The notes under the pieces: generated by a model | Told to the model about the DNA's origin: nothing | What the model saw: the letters and a program-made list of their open reading frames with translations, nothing else | The model's database searches: none | In this document: positions 55,224 through 63,329 of the stretch, piece by piece | Position numbering within the stretch: position 1 is the stretch's first letter | How the letters are laid out: the number at the start of each line of letters is the position of its first letter | Assembly (NCBI RefSeq): GCF_025736875.1 | Contig: NZ_CP107052.1 | Coordinates: 1,940,501 to 2,004,500 of the forward strand | Direction of reading: 5' to 3' | From: Candidatus Kirkpatrickella diaphorinae | GTDB taxonomy: Bacteria; Pseudomonadota; Alphaproteobacteria; Acetobacterales; Acetobacteraceae | Length of the DNA: 64,000 bases | Made by a program: the position numbers and the translations under genes

Positions 55224-57047
55224 TCAGTAACGCCGACGCGTCGAGCTTTTGCCGCCAGGATTGGCCTTTGCCTGACGCGGCTTGCCTGATGACTTCCCGT
55301 AAGGTTTTTTCCCCGCAAAAGCGGCGTCGCTTTTTTTGCGGAACCCACCTGCATCATCGCGCCGTTTGCCTTCCGGTCGGGCTGACGGCTTTCTGCCACC
55401 GCCATGACGCCGGAAATTGCCAATCGAGGGCGAAGGGGCTTCACCCGGCGTGATGGCGACTTCGTCAGAATCCAGCCCTTCGATACACGCGCTGAAACGC
55501 TCGGCCGCGTCTGAGGCAATCTCAAAAACCGTGTGATCAGGGTTGATGCGAATGGCGCCAATATCTTTTTTCGTCACTCCGCCGACACGACAGATAAGCG
55601 GAATCAGCCATTTCGGGTCGGCCCGCTCCTCACGCCCGACAGCGAGGCGGAACCAGCTCCCACCCTCAAGATGGCGATCCCTTGGGTGCATTTCCCGCGG
55701 TGCTCTCTCCCGATTACCGGGGGGCGGGACGCTGACGGGGCGGATATTCTCGGATTTCGGCAGGCGCTCCCGATAAAGGCGGCTGAGCGCGACGGCCAGG
55801 GCGTGGGCGTCATGGGTATTCGCGAGCGTGGTCGCCAATGCATCCTCATCCGGGCGCGATGGCGCAAACAGCGTCTCATGCTCCAGCAGGCGACGCGTAT
55901 CTTCGGCTTTGATGGCATCCGCTGTGGGCACGGCCTCCCAGCTTGCATCGGTGATCTTAGCCATCGTCAAAAGACGCTCAGCCCGGCGGCGCTGATTATG
56001 CGGCACCAGAATGACGCTTGTGCCCTTTCGCCCCGCGCGCCCTGTGCGGCCGGACCGGTGCAGGAGGGTCGCGGGCTCTGACGGGATGCTCGCATTAATG
56101 ACGAGGCTCAAAGCAGGGACGTCAATGCCGCGCGCGGCGACATCGGTCGCGACGCAGACACGTGCCACGCCGGAGCGCAGGGCTTCCATCGCGCGGCTGC
56201 GCTCATTCTGACCCATCTCGCCGGATATGGCGACGGAGGCAAAACCTTTCTCCGTTAATGCGGCCTGTACCTGCGCCACCATCGCACGTGTATGGCAGAA
56301 GAGCAGCGCTGAAGGGCTCTCATAAAAGCGGAGGATATTAATGACGGAGCGCTCAATATCATTCGGCGCGGTCAGAATGCAGCGATAAGTAATGTCCGCA
56401 TGTTGCTTGCGCGCGGAGACCGTATCGATACGCTCCGCATTATTCTGATAGCGCCGCGCAAGGGAGGCGATTTCCCGCGCGATGGTCGCGGAGAAGAGCA
56501 GCGTGCGCTTCTGGTCGGGGGTTGCGTCCAGAAGCTGTTCCAACTCCTCCCGGAAACCCAGATCAAGCATCTCATCCGCTTCATCAAGAACAACCGCGCG
56601 CAGCTGGGTGAGGTCAAGATTGCCGCGTGACAGATGGTCACATAAGCGCCCGGGCGTGCCGACGACAATATGTGCGCCCTGACGCAATGACTGGGCTTCC
56701 CGCCGTGCATCTGTGCCGCCGATGGTGCTGGTGATGCGTGCACCCGTCTCCGCGTAAAGCCATTGCAACTCATTCTGCACCTGCATGGCCAGCTCACGCG
56801 TCGGTGCGATGACCAGCGCCAGAGGGGCCTGCGCCGGCGGCAGGCGCTGCGCGTCACCGGGCAGCAATGTCGGCGCGATGGCCAGCCCGAAAGCCACCGT
56901 CTTGCCGGAACCTGTCTGGGCAGAAACAAGCAGATCCCGATCGGCGAGTTCCGACTTAAGCACAGCTTCCTGCACGGCCGTGGGGGTCGTGTAGCCTCGG
57001 GCGGACAGGGCGCGGTTAAGGGGGGCAGCAGTATCGGGGAATGACAT
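55224..57047 (-). CDS. DEAD-box RNA helicase with DbpA-type RNA-binding domain
   Basis: 607 residues. RecA-like core with the Q motif (GYTTPTAVQEAVL), Walker A AQTGSGKT, DEAD, SAT and HRSGRTGRAGRKG in order, then a DbpA RNA-binding domain at about 465-535 and a basic Gly/Lys/Ser tail. It is DeaD/CsdA-like and would work on rRNA assembly or mRNA turnover in the cytosol. It is a single gene; the 185 bp upstream has no clear promoter by eye. Confidence 0.92.
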   Translation of the reverse strand: MSFPDTAAPLNRALSARGYTTPTAVQEAVLKSELADRDLLVSAQTGSGKTVAFGLAIAPTLLPGDAQRLPPAQAPLALVIAPTRELAMQVQNELQWLYAETGARITSTIGGTDARREAQSLRQGAHIVVGTPGRLCDHLSRGNLDLTQLRAVVLDEADEMLDLGFREELEQLLDATPDQKRTLLFSATIAREIASLARRYQNNAERIDTVSARKQHADITYRCILTAPNDIERSVINILRFYESPSALLFCHTRAMVAQVQAALTEKGFASVAISGEMGQNERSRAMEALRSGVARVCVATDVAARGIDVPALSLVINASIPSEPATLLHRSGRTGRAGRKGTSVILVPHNQRRRAERLLTMAKITDASWEAVPTADAIKAEDTRRLLEHETLFAPSRPDEDALATTLANTHDAHALAVALSRLYRERLPKSENIRPVSVPPPGNRERAPREMHPRDRHLEGGSWFRLAVGREERADPKWLIPLICRVGGVTKKDIGAIRINPDHTVFEIASDAAERFSACIEGLDSDEVAITPGEAPSPSIGNFRRHGGGRKPSARPEGKRRDDAGGFRKKSDAAFAGKKPYGKSSGKPRQAKANPGGKSSTRRRY

Positions 57048-57232
57048 TTAAATCTGGTTCACTTTATACGGAAGTGGCGGCCAAGCGCCTGATGTCATGC
57101 ATGGATGACGAAATATTTTTCAGGTCCATAAAGAGTTTGTCGTTCAAAAGCCAGCAATAAACGAGAGAAACGCGCGCGCGTTTCCAGGATAGCGCGCGTG
57201 CGGATGGTCATTTTAATGTCCTGGACCGACTT

Positions 57233-57880
57233 TCAGCCTTCGCGCTGCTTGCGCCCGATGACGGCGTGCACCGTATCCTGCCATGCATTAAGGTCTTCCG
57301 GCGGGGTTACATCGCCTGTATCCAGATCCGTCAGGCTGGCGCGCGTCATGAAAATCGTGACGAGGCGGACGCGGTCCTCCGCCTCCAGCGCCTGCCACAA
57401 GGCGAAGGCCTTGCGTGAATAGAACCGATCCGAGAAGGTCACGACAAGCGCCCCACCCGGGCGCAGCACACGCTCAGCCTGCGAGATGACATGTTGAGGG
57501 TGCGTCAAATAAGGCAGCCCATCGCAAAGAAGGACGGCGTCAAAATGCGCGTCCGGGAAGGGGAGCGGGGCCGCGTCATTCAGGTCAAAGACGACGCGAG
57601 ACGCTAAGCGCGCATTGCCTTGCATGAGGTTTTCGCTCACATCCAGCCCCGTTACATAGGGGAAGGCGATGTCATCCGGCAGGGCTGTCTGCGGCCCGGC
57701 CATGAGGTCGAGAATTTCCGCCTCAGGTGAGAGGGTTGCGCGATATAAAGCGGCGACGGCCAGGCGTCCCCCCTGATCCATCGAAAAATCCTTGTCGCAC
57801 GTCTCGAAATAGGTCGCATCATCGCGATCATCGACACGTTGGAAGGCTTTTTCATTGAAACCGCTTGAATCTTCTGACAT
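57233..57880 (-). CDS. Class I SAM-dependent methyltransferase
   Basis: 215 residues. The SAM-binding fold is seen in motif I (ILDLMAGPQT, with the Asp-Leu-Met-Ala-Gly form), an acidic Asp at the end of strand 2 (GLDVSENLM), and FDAVLLCDGLPYL as motif post-I, the Methyltransf_11 pattern. The substrate is unknown. It follows the luciferase-like gene by about 70 nt on the same strand, a weak hint of a shared transcript. Confidence 0.82.
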   Translation of the reverse strand: MSEDSSGFNEKAFQRVDDRDDATYFETCDKDFSMDQGGRLAVAALYRATLSPEAEILDLMAGPQTALPDDIAFPYVTGLDVSENLMQGNARLASRVVFDLNDAAPLPFPDAHFDAVLLCDGLPYLTHPQHVISQAERVLRPGGALVVTFSDRFYSRKAFALWQALEAEDRVRLVTIFMTRASLTDLDTGDVTPPEDLNAWQDTVHAVIGRKQREG

Positions 57881-57953
57881 CGCTTACACCCTCATGACGC
57901 GATGCCCGTTTTATTCAGAATACGGGCCGGGTCAATGCAGGCGGCTTAAAGCG

Positions 57954-58577
57954 TCAGAGCGCGGCGTCATTCCAGGCGATGGTGTCTTCCTGCACAGGGG
58001 CCATCGGGTTGCGCTCCGCGCGGCGGCGGCCTTCCTTCAATAAAGGCTCAAGATGCGCGCTGACAGCATAAAAAGGCGCGCGATCCACCGGCGGCATGAG
58101 AATGACCGTGCGCACGCCTGCTGTGACATAATCAAAAATACGTTCAGCAATATCGATCGGCGTGCCGACAAGTGCGGTTGCGGCGATCTGGGATGACAGC
58201 CCCTCGGCCACCAGATAATCAACTTCCTGCCATGCGGCGGCGGGGTCCGGATTCATGATGATGTCAAGCGCGACCGCGACAGGCATCCCATCCGCACGGA
58301 TCTGGGACGGGAGGCAATGAGTCTGCAGAACCTGGCCGGGCTTGCGCGCGCCATGGCGTGAGATTTCCTCAATTTCGTCACCATTCTGGACATAAAGCGT
58401 CAGGTGCCGGGCGAATCGGCGCATCCAGTTCAGACGATTGGCATCGACGACGACACGCGTGCCCGGCGGCGCAATGCGCACCAGCTTGATGAGGGCTTCC
58501 GTTTTATAGCCGAGTCCCGACCATACCAATGGGACACCACTGTCCGGCGTGGTCTCGGCTCGTTGACGTTTGGGCAT
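57954..58577 (-). CDS. Luciferase-like (LLM) family protein, shortened
   Basis: 207 residues, about 55-60 percent of a normal flavin-dependent luciferase-like monooxygenase. The C-terminal half resembles the late part of that family (ALVGTPIDIAERIFDYVTAGV then LMPPV, a typical GTP-x-x-x-A-x-R segment). The N-terminal half has weaker similarity (GLGYKTEALIKLV), and the expected flavin- and substrate-binding N-terminal strands are missing. Codon use matches the neighbours and no frameshift is evident, so it is a stripped paralogue or a decayed gene. Activity is doubtful. Confidence 0.6.
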   Translation of the reverse strand: MPKRQRAETTPDSGVPLVWSGLGYKTEALIKLVRIAPPGTRVVVDANRLNWMRRFARHLTLYVQNGDEIEEISRHGARKPGQVLQTHCLPSQIRADGMPVAVALDIIMNPDPAAAWQEVDYLVAEGLSSQIAATALVGTPIDIAERIFDYVTAGVRTVILMPPVDRAPFYAVSAHLEPLLKEGRRRAERNPMAPVQEDTIAWNDAAL

Positions 58578-58673
58578 TATCCTGTTCCTGATTGATCCCG
58601 AAGCAGATTATCGGGACTTCAGCGGCGCTCAAATCAGATGCAACCGCTTTTCAAAACCGGTATAAGGTCACAA

Positions 58674-59459
58674 ATGGGCATTCGGTTTCACAAAATGCAC
58701 GGGCTCGGTAACGATTTTATCATAATTGACACGCGTCATCAGCCTCTGCATCTCTCAACAAAACTTGTCACGCAATTATGTGACCGCCACTTCGGAATCG
58801 GTTGCGACCAACTTGTTCTGCTGGATGCGGCGTCGCGCGCAGAGGCCACGATTCGCGTCCGGTTTTTCAACCCGGATGGGTCGGAGGCCGGGGCCTGTGG
58901 CAATGCGTCACGATGTGTCGCCGCGCTTTCAGGAGGGAAGGCCGTGCTGGAGACGGCGGCCGGTCTTCTCCCCTGTGACATGAATGATGCCGGACAGATC
59001 ACGGTCGATATGGGGCCACCCCGCCTCGATTGGGCGGAGATCCCGCTGGCGCACGCCTGTGACACGACGTCATTGCCGATCGAGGGCGCGCCAGCCGCAT
59101 GTTCCATGGGCAACCCGCACGCGACATTTTTTGACGGGGTGGCGGCGGCCGCGACATCTGGCCCCGTTTTTGAATGTGACCCCATTTTTCCGCAACGCGC
59201 CAATATTGGATTTGCCGAAATCGAAGCCCGCGACAAAATGCGCCTCCGTGTCTGGGAGCGGGGCGCGGGGTTGACCCTGGCCTGTGGTTCCGGCGCGTGT
59301 GCGGCGGTCGTGAATGGTGTCCGGCGTGGGCTGATTGACCGATCATGCCGCGTCATATTGGATGGCGGGACGCTCGACATTACCTATCGGGATGATGATC
59401 ACGTTTTGATGACCGGTCCCGCCTCTTATGTTTTTGAAGGGGAATTTCCCCTTGTCTGA
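58674..59459 (+). CDS. dapF: Diaminopimelate epimerase
   Basis: Cofactor-free epimerase that makes meso-diaminopimelate for lysine and peptidoglycan. About 261 residues from ATG 58674 (AAGG 6 nt upstream). The two catalytic Cys are visible: Cys75 in GACGNASRC and the second in CGSGACAAV. The in-frame ATG at 58638 lies in sequence without family similarity. It starts the dapF-mtaB-ftsY operon, all overlapping by up to 8 nt. Confidence 0.96.
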   Translation: MGIRFHKMHGLGNDFIIIDTRHQPLHLSTKLVTQLCDRHFGIGCDQLVLLDAASRAEATIRVRFFNPDGSEAGACGNASRCVAALSGGKAVLETAAGLLPCDMNDAGQITVDMGPPRLDWAEIPLAHACDTTSLPIEGAPAACSMGNPHATFFDGVAAAATSGPVFECDPIFPQRANIGFAEIEARDKMRLRVWERGAGLTLACGSGACAAVVNGVRRGLIDRSCRVILDGGTLDITYRDDDHVLMTGPASYVFEGEFPLV

Positions 59460-60690
59460 CGCAATGGCGCCGACAGGCGGTACTGATCCTTCACAGATCA
59501 TCACATTTGGCTGTCGACTTAACCTGCATGAGAGTGAGGAGATGGCCAGGCTCGGTGCCGGCCAGGGCAAAATGATCGTCGTCAATAGCTGCGCGGTGAC
59601 GACAAGCGCGGAGAGACAGGCGCGGCAGGCCATCCGCAAAATACACCGTGCCCACCCCGATGCCGATATTATCGTCACCGGATGCGCGTCGGAAATCGCG
59701 CCGGACGCTTATCGTGCACTCCCTGGTGTGACGCGCATCGTCCCGAACCGCGATAAATTGCAGGCGGCTCAATGGGCTTCAGCCCCTGTCAAAACCGGCC
59801 CGGCCGAGGTGCCCGGGCAACATATCCGCGCCTTTCTGCAGGTTCAGCAAGGTTGTGACCATCAATGCACATTCTGTATCATTCCGTATGGGCGCGGGGC
59901 GTCACGCTCCTTCCCGGTGGCGGAGGTGATTGCGAAAGCCCGATCCCTCATCGCCGCGGGTCATCAGGAACTCGTTGTGACGGGTGTGGATATCGCGTCC
60001 TGGGGTGTCGATCTTCTGGGTCGCCCCGCTCTCGGCACGCTGTGTCGCGCCATCCTGCGTGAGGTGCCGGAGCTTCGGCGCCTGCGCCTGTCATCTGTTG
60101 ACCCGGCTGCCTTCGATGATGATCTATGGACGCTGATCGCGGAAGAGCCGCGCCTGCTGCCGCATCTGCATTTGTCCCTCCAGGCCGCCAGCAACCTCGT
60201 CTTAAAGCGCATGAAGCGCCGTCACAGCCGGGAAGACGCCCTTCACCTCGTCAAACGCGCGCGGGACTTGCGGCCGGACATGGCTTTCGGCGCAGACCTG
60301 ATTGCAGGCTTCCCGACGGAAACGGCGGCGCAGGCGCAGGAAACTTACGATTTTGTCGCGGCGTGTGAGATCGCTTATATTCACGCCTTTCCTTACAGTG
60401 AACGCCCGGGCACGCCCGCCGCGCGTATGCCGCCTGTGCCGCACCCGCAACGCACTGCGCGCGCCGCCCGATTGCGTGAATGCGGTGCGGCTAACCGGCG
60501 CGCTTACTGGTCACGCCTGATCGGGCAGGAAACAGAAATCCTGATGGAGAAAGACGGGATGGGCCGCTCCCCGCATTTTGCGCCCGTCAAAATCGCCTCT
60601 CACCTGGCGCAGCGCGGGGAGATCATCACCGTGCGGCTTGTCGCCCTTGACAAGGAGGCTATCGTGGCGGAGATCGGGGCACATGGCTAG
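59452..60690 (+). CDS. mtaB: tRNA threonylcarbamoyladenosine (t6A37) methylthiotransferase MtaB
   Basis: Radical SAM enzyme that makes ms2t6A37 in tRNA. About 412 residues. The N-terminal UPF0004 domain has three Cys (CRLNLHES, NSCAVTT, TGCASEI) for one cluster, and the radical SAM motif is C-x3-C-x2-C (CDHQCTFC). A TTG start at 59452 has AAGGGG 9 nt upstream and overlaps dapF by 8 nt; an ATG at 59464 is the alternative. It overlaps ftsY by 8 nt. The dapF-mtaB-ftsY order is common in alphaproteobacteria. Confidence 0.93.
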   Translation: MSDAMAPTGGTDPSQIITFGCRLNLHESEEMARLGAGQGKMIVVNSCAVTTSAERQARQAIRKIHRAHPDADIIVTGCASEIAPDAYRALPGVTRIVPNRDKLQAAQWASAPVKTGPAEVPGQHIRAFLQVQQGCDHQCTFCIIPYGRGASRSFPVAEVIAKARSLIAAGHQELVVTGVDIASWGVDLLGRPALGTLCRAILREVPELRRLRLSSVDPAAFDDDLWTLIAEEPRLLPHLHLSLQAASNLVLKRMKRRHSREDALHLVKRARDLRPDMAFGADLIAGFPTETAAQAQETYDFVAACEIAYIHAFPYSERPGTPAARMPPVPHPQRTARAARLRECGAANRRAYWSRLIGQETEILMEKDGMGRSPHFAPVKIASHLAQRGEIITVRLVALDKEAIVAEIGAHG

Positions 60691-61606
60691 TTTCTTCTCC
60701 CGCCTCAAACAGGGCCTTAACCGCTCCTCCCAGAAAATCAACGCGGCGCTGACACATCGGACGTTGGACGATGCTGCTTTAAACGCGCTTGAAGATGCGC
60801 TGATCGGCGCGGATCTCGGCCCCGCTGTCGCGGCGCGCGTGATACAGGATTTTCGTCGGACGCGCTTCGGTAAAGACGTTTCGACTGAGGAAATTCACCG
60901 CGTTCTGTCGCAGGAGATCGCGCGCGTGCTGGCACCCGTTGCCACGCCCTTCACGCCGGACGTGGCGCATAAGCCGCATGTCGTCCTCGTCGTCGGGGTG
61001 AATGGCGTGGGCAAGACGACCACAATCGGCAAAATGGCCCAATGGTTCGCGCAGAGAAACCTGACTTCCATGCTTGTGGCGGGCGATACATTCCGCGCCG
61101 CGGCGACGGAACAATTGGAGATCTGGGGGCAGCGTGTCGGGGCGCGGGTGATCTCCGGGAAGCAGGGCGGGGATGCGGCCGGCCTGGCTTTTGACGGGAT
61201 TCAGAAGGCGCGGGAAGATGGGTGTGACCTCGTTTTTATCGATACAGCGGGGCGCCTCCATAATAAAGGCGCGCTGATGGATGAGCTGACGAAAATCATC
61301 CGCGTCATGCGCAAAATCGATGAAACGGCACCGCATTCCGTCCTGCTCGTGCTGGATGCGACGACAGGTCAGAACGCGCTGGAGCAGGTGAGGGTCTTCA
61401 AGGAGCTTGTCAACGTGTCCGGCCTTGTCGTCACGAAGCTGGATGGCTCCGCTCGTGGGGGTGTCGTGATTGCGCTTGCTGAAAATTTCGGCCTGCCGGT
61501 GCATTTTGTCGGTGTGGGTGAGCAGGCTGATGACCTCCAACCTTTCTCAGCGCTGCAATTTGCGGAGGGTCTGGTCGCGGGTCAGATCAAAGATGACGCT
61601 GATTGA
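60683..61606 (+). CDS. ftsY: Signal recognition particle receptor FtsY
   Basis: Receptor for ribosome-SRP complexes at the inner membrane. About 307 residues from ATG 60683. The short N-domain (FSRLKQGLNRSSQKIN) lacks the long acidic A-domain of E. coli. The SRP GTPase motifs follow: GVNGVGKTTTIGK, the DTFRAAATEQL insertion box, DTAGRLHNKG, TKLDGSARGG and the late GVGEQADDL. It ends the dapF-mtaB-ftsY operon. Confidence 0.96.
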   Translation: MASFFSRLKQGLNRSSQKINAALTHRTLDDAALNALEDALIGADLGPAVAARVIQDFRRTRFGKDVSTEEIHRVLSQEIARVLAPVATPFTPDVAHKPHVVLVVGVNGVGKTTTIGKMAQWFAQRNLTSMLVAGDTFRAAATEQLEIWGQRVGARVISGKQGGDAAGLAFDGIQKAREDGCDLVFIDTAGRLHNKGALMDELTKIIRVMRKIDETAPHSVLLVLDATTGQNALEQVRVFKELVNVSGLVVTKLDGSARGGVVIALAENFGLPVHFVGVGEQADDLQPFSALQFAEGLVAGQIKDDAD

Positions 61607-61697
61607 TGCGCCGGGCTGAGCGGGCCAGGGTAACGATAAAAATCAGTTTTTATTGAGAAAATCCGGCAACAATTAAATAAAAAACTTGTTTGTTAAG

Positions 61698-61760
61698 AGC
61701 GAAGGCGCTAAGGGGCGGCTTCTTGGCACAAGCGGGGGCGATTTGCCCAACGCAGCCGTC
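61698..61760 (+). promoter_or_regulatory. Structured leader upstream of speD (candidate RNA element)
   Basis: Read as RNA, AGCG-AAGG-CGCT (61698-61709) is followed by a 7 bp stem GGCGGCT (61714-61720) / AGCCGTC (61754-61760, one G-U pair). That stem encloses two small hairpins, CTTG-GCA-CAAG (61722-61732) and GGGC-GATTT-GCCC (61736-61748). This is a three-way-junction shape ending 20 nt before the start codon. It could be a regulatory leader; GC-rich sequence also folds by chance. Confidence 0.4.
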
Positions 61761-61780
61761 TACTGGTTTGGGGGTACGTG

Positions 61781-62251
61781 ATGAACGCACTTGCTCAAAT
61801 GGGGATGGTATCGGACTTTCCGAGAGATAACCAAAAAGCGCTGACATCGACAGAATCTGGCATCGTCCAGAAAGATTATTTTATTGAAAGAGATGGTGAG
61901 CAATTTGCCGGGCACCATCTTCTCGTGGATTTTTGGGGTGCCAAAAATCTTGATGATCCGGAGCTCATAGAAAAATCTCTTCGCGATGCGGCAGAAGCCG
62001 CAGGCGCCACCATCCTGCACGGCCATTTTCACCATTTTACGCCGAATGGCGGGGTGTCGGGCGTGCTTGTCCTGGCTGAGAGTCATATCTCGATCCATAC
62101 ATGGCCGGAGCGAAGTTTTGCAGCGGTGGATGTGTTTATGTGCGGGGCCTGTGACCCGCTCAAGACGCTTCCCGTGATGCAATCCTGCTTTAAGGCGGAT
62201 CGGATCAATGACTCATTTTTGAGGCGGGGCCGCATTCAATCAGGCGTCTGA
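61781..62251 (+). CDS. speD: S-adenosylmethionine decarboxylase proenzyme
   Basis: Makes decarboxylated SAM for spermidine synthesis. About 156 residues, the bacterial class I form that self-cleaves. The cleavage motif LAESHISIHTWPE is present; Ser101 would become the pyruvoyl group. The start is ATG 61781, with GTG 61778 directly before it; the upstream GGGGG is a weak ribosome site. It precedes speE and ornithine decarboxylase in a polyamine operon, behind a foldable leader. Confidence 0.95.
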   Translation: MNALAQMGMVSDFPRDNQKALTSTESGIVQKDYFIERDGEQFAGHHLLVDFWGAKNLDDPELIEKSLRDAAEAAGATILHGHFHHFTPNGGVSGVLVLAESHISIHTWPERSFAAVDVFMCGACDPLKTLPVMQSCFKADRINDSFLRRGRIQSGV

Positions 62252-62344
62252 CTGCCTGAATTTCTTCACGTCTTTATTTTGAAATAAGCGCCGGTATGAC
62301 TGCCGGCGCGCATATCCTTGCGTCGCAAGGGTTAAGGGTAAGCC

Positions 62345-63211
62345 ATGACTGAAAACTGGATCCACGAGTCACTCTACCCCACATGGTGTCAGAGCTTTAA
62401 AATCGAGAAAATGCTCATCGAAAAGAAAAGCGCGTTTCAAGACATTAAATTGTTCGAGACGGCTTATCATGGGCGCGTCCTGCTGCTTGATGGTGTCGTG
62501 CAGGTCACGGAAAAAGACGAGTTTCCGTATCATGAAATGATCACCCACGTGCCGCTTCTGACCCATGGTGCGGCAAAGCGCGTGCTGATTATCGGCGCGG
62601 GAGACGGGGGCGTGCTGCGTCACGTCCTCATGCATCGCACTGTTGAAAAAGCGGTCATGGTTGAGATTGATGCGGACGTTATCGACCTCTCCAAACAATT
62701 TATGCCACAAATCGGGGGCGCGTCCTGGGACGATCCGCGCGCGGACGTCATTGTCGGCGACGGCATTGCCTATGTCGCCAAAGCTGAAGATGCGTCTTTC
62801 GACGTGATTATTGTGGATTCGACAGACCCGATCGGCGTCGGAGAGGTGCTTTTCACGGACGCATTTTATCAGGAATGTGCGCGCATTTTGTCGCCCCGCG
62901 GCATCATCGTCAATCAGTGCGGCGTGCCCTTTATGCAGAGTGAGGAGTTGGAGGTGACAAGCCGCCGCCGTCGGCAATTCTTCCCGCATGTCTCGGCCTA
63001 TGTTGTGTCCATGCCAACTTATGTCGGGGGCTTCATGGCGTTGGGTTTTGCCAGCAAGGACGCCCATCTGACTTTGCCTGCCACGTCGGAGATCGCCGCG
63101 CGCGCGCAGGCTGCCGGATTGAACGGTGATTCATTTTACTGGTCACCCGATGTGCAGCATGCCGCTTTCGCCCTGCCACCCTATATTGGTCGCTGCCTTC
63201 CCCAACGGTGA
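62345..63211 (+). CDS. speE: Spermidine synthase
   Basis: Aminopropyltransferase that joins decarboxylated SAM to putrescine. About 288 residues. Rossmann SAM-fold motifs GAGDGGVLRHVL and the acidic VDSTDPIG with the catalytic Asp are present, and the N-terminal beta strands carry ESLYPTW and LLLDGVVQVTEKDEFPYHEM. It lies 93 nt after speD. Together with the decarboxylase downstream it forms a full putrescine-to-spermidine route. Confidence 0.96.
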   Translation: MTENWIHESLYPTWCQSFKIEKMLIEKKSAFQDIKLFETAYHGRVLLLDGVVQVTEKDEFPYHEMITHVPLLTHGAAKRVLIIGAGDGGVLRHVLMHRTVEKAVMVEIDADVIDLSKQFMPQIGGASWDDPRADVIVGDGIAYVAKAEDASFDVIIVDSTDPIGVGEVLFTDAFYQECARILSPRGIIVNQCGVPFMQSEELEVTSRRRRQFFPHVSAYVVSMPTYVGGFMALGFASKDAHLTLPATSEIAARAQAAGLNGDSFYWSPDVQHAAFALPPYIGRCLPQR

Positions 63212-63216
63212 AATTT

Positions 63217-63283
63217 ACCCTCATCGCCGCGTTGAGGATTGTTCCCGAAGCGTCAAACGTGACGCTGCGCGCGCGGTGAGGGT
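63217..63283 (+). promoter_or_regulatory. Structured leader before the ornithine decarboxylase gene
   Basis: ACCCTCA (63217-63223) pairs with TGAGGGT (63277-63283) and encloses a perfect inner hairpin AGCGTCA-AACG-TGACGCT (63249-63266). No U-tract follows before the next start 47 nt away. It may be an attenuator, a leader element or an internal terminator with read-through. Confidence 0.4.
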
Positions 63284-63329
63284 GCTTCATTGATCCGATA
63301 CTGCTTTTTTATTTTGAGGAGGGCCGGTC

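Noticed and set aside
61636-61653. Terminator after ftsY (ATAAAAA / TTTTTAT)
   Set aside because: The stem is only A-T pairs and would be weak; not called as a feature.
61600-61780. SAM-II or other known SAM riboswitch before speD
   Set aside because: The stems present do not match the SAM-II consensus I know; only a generic structured leader is claimed.
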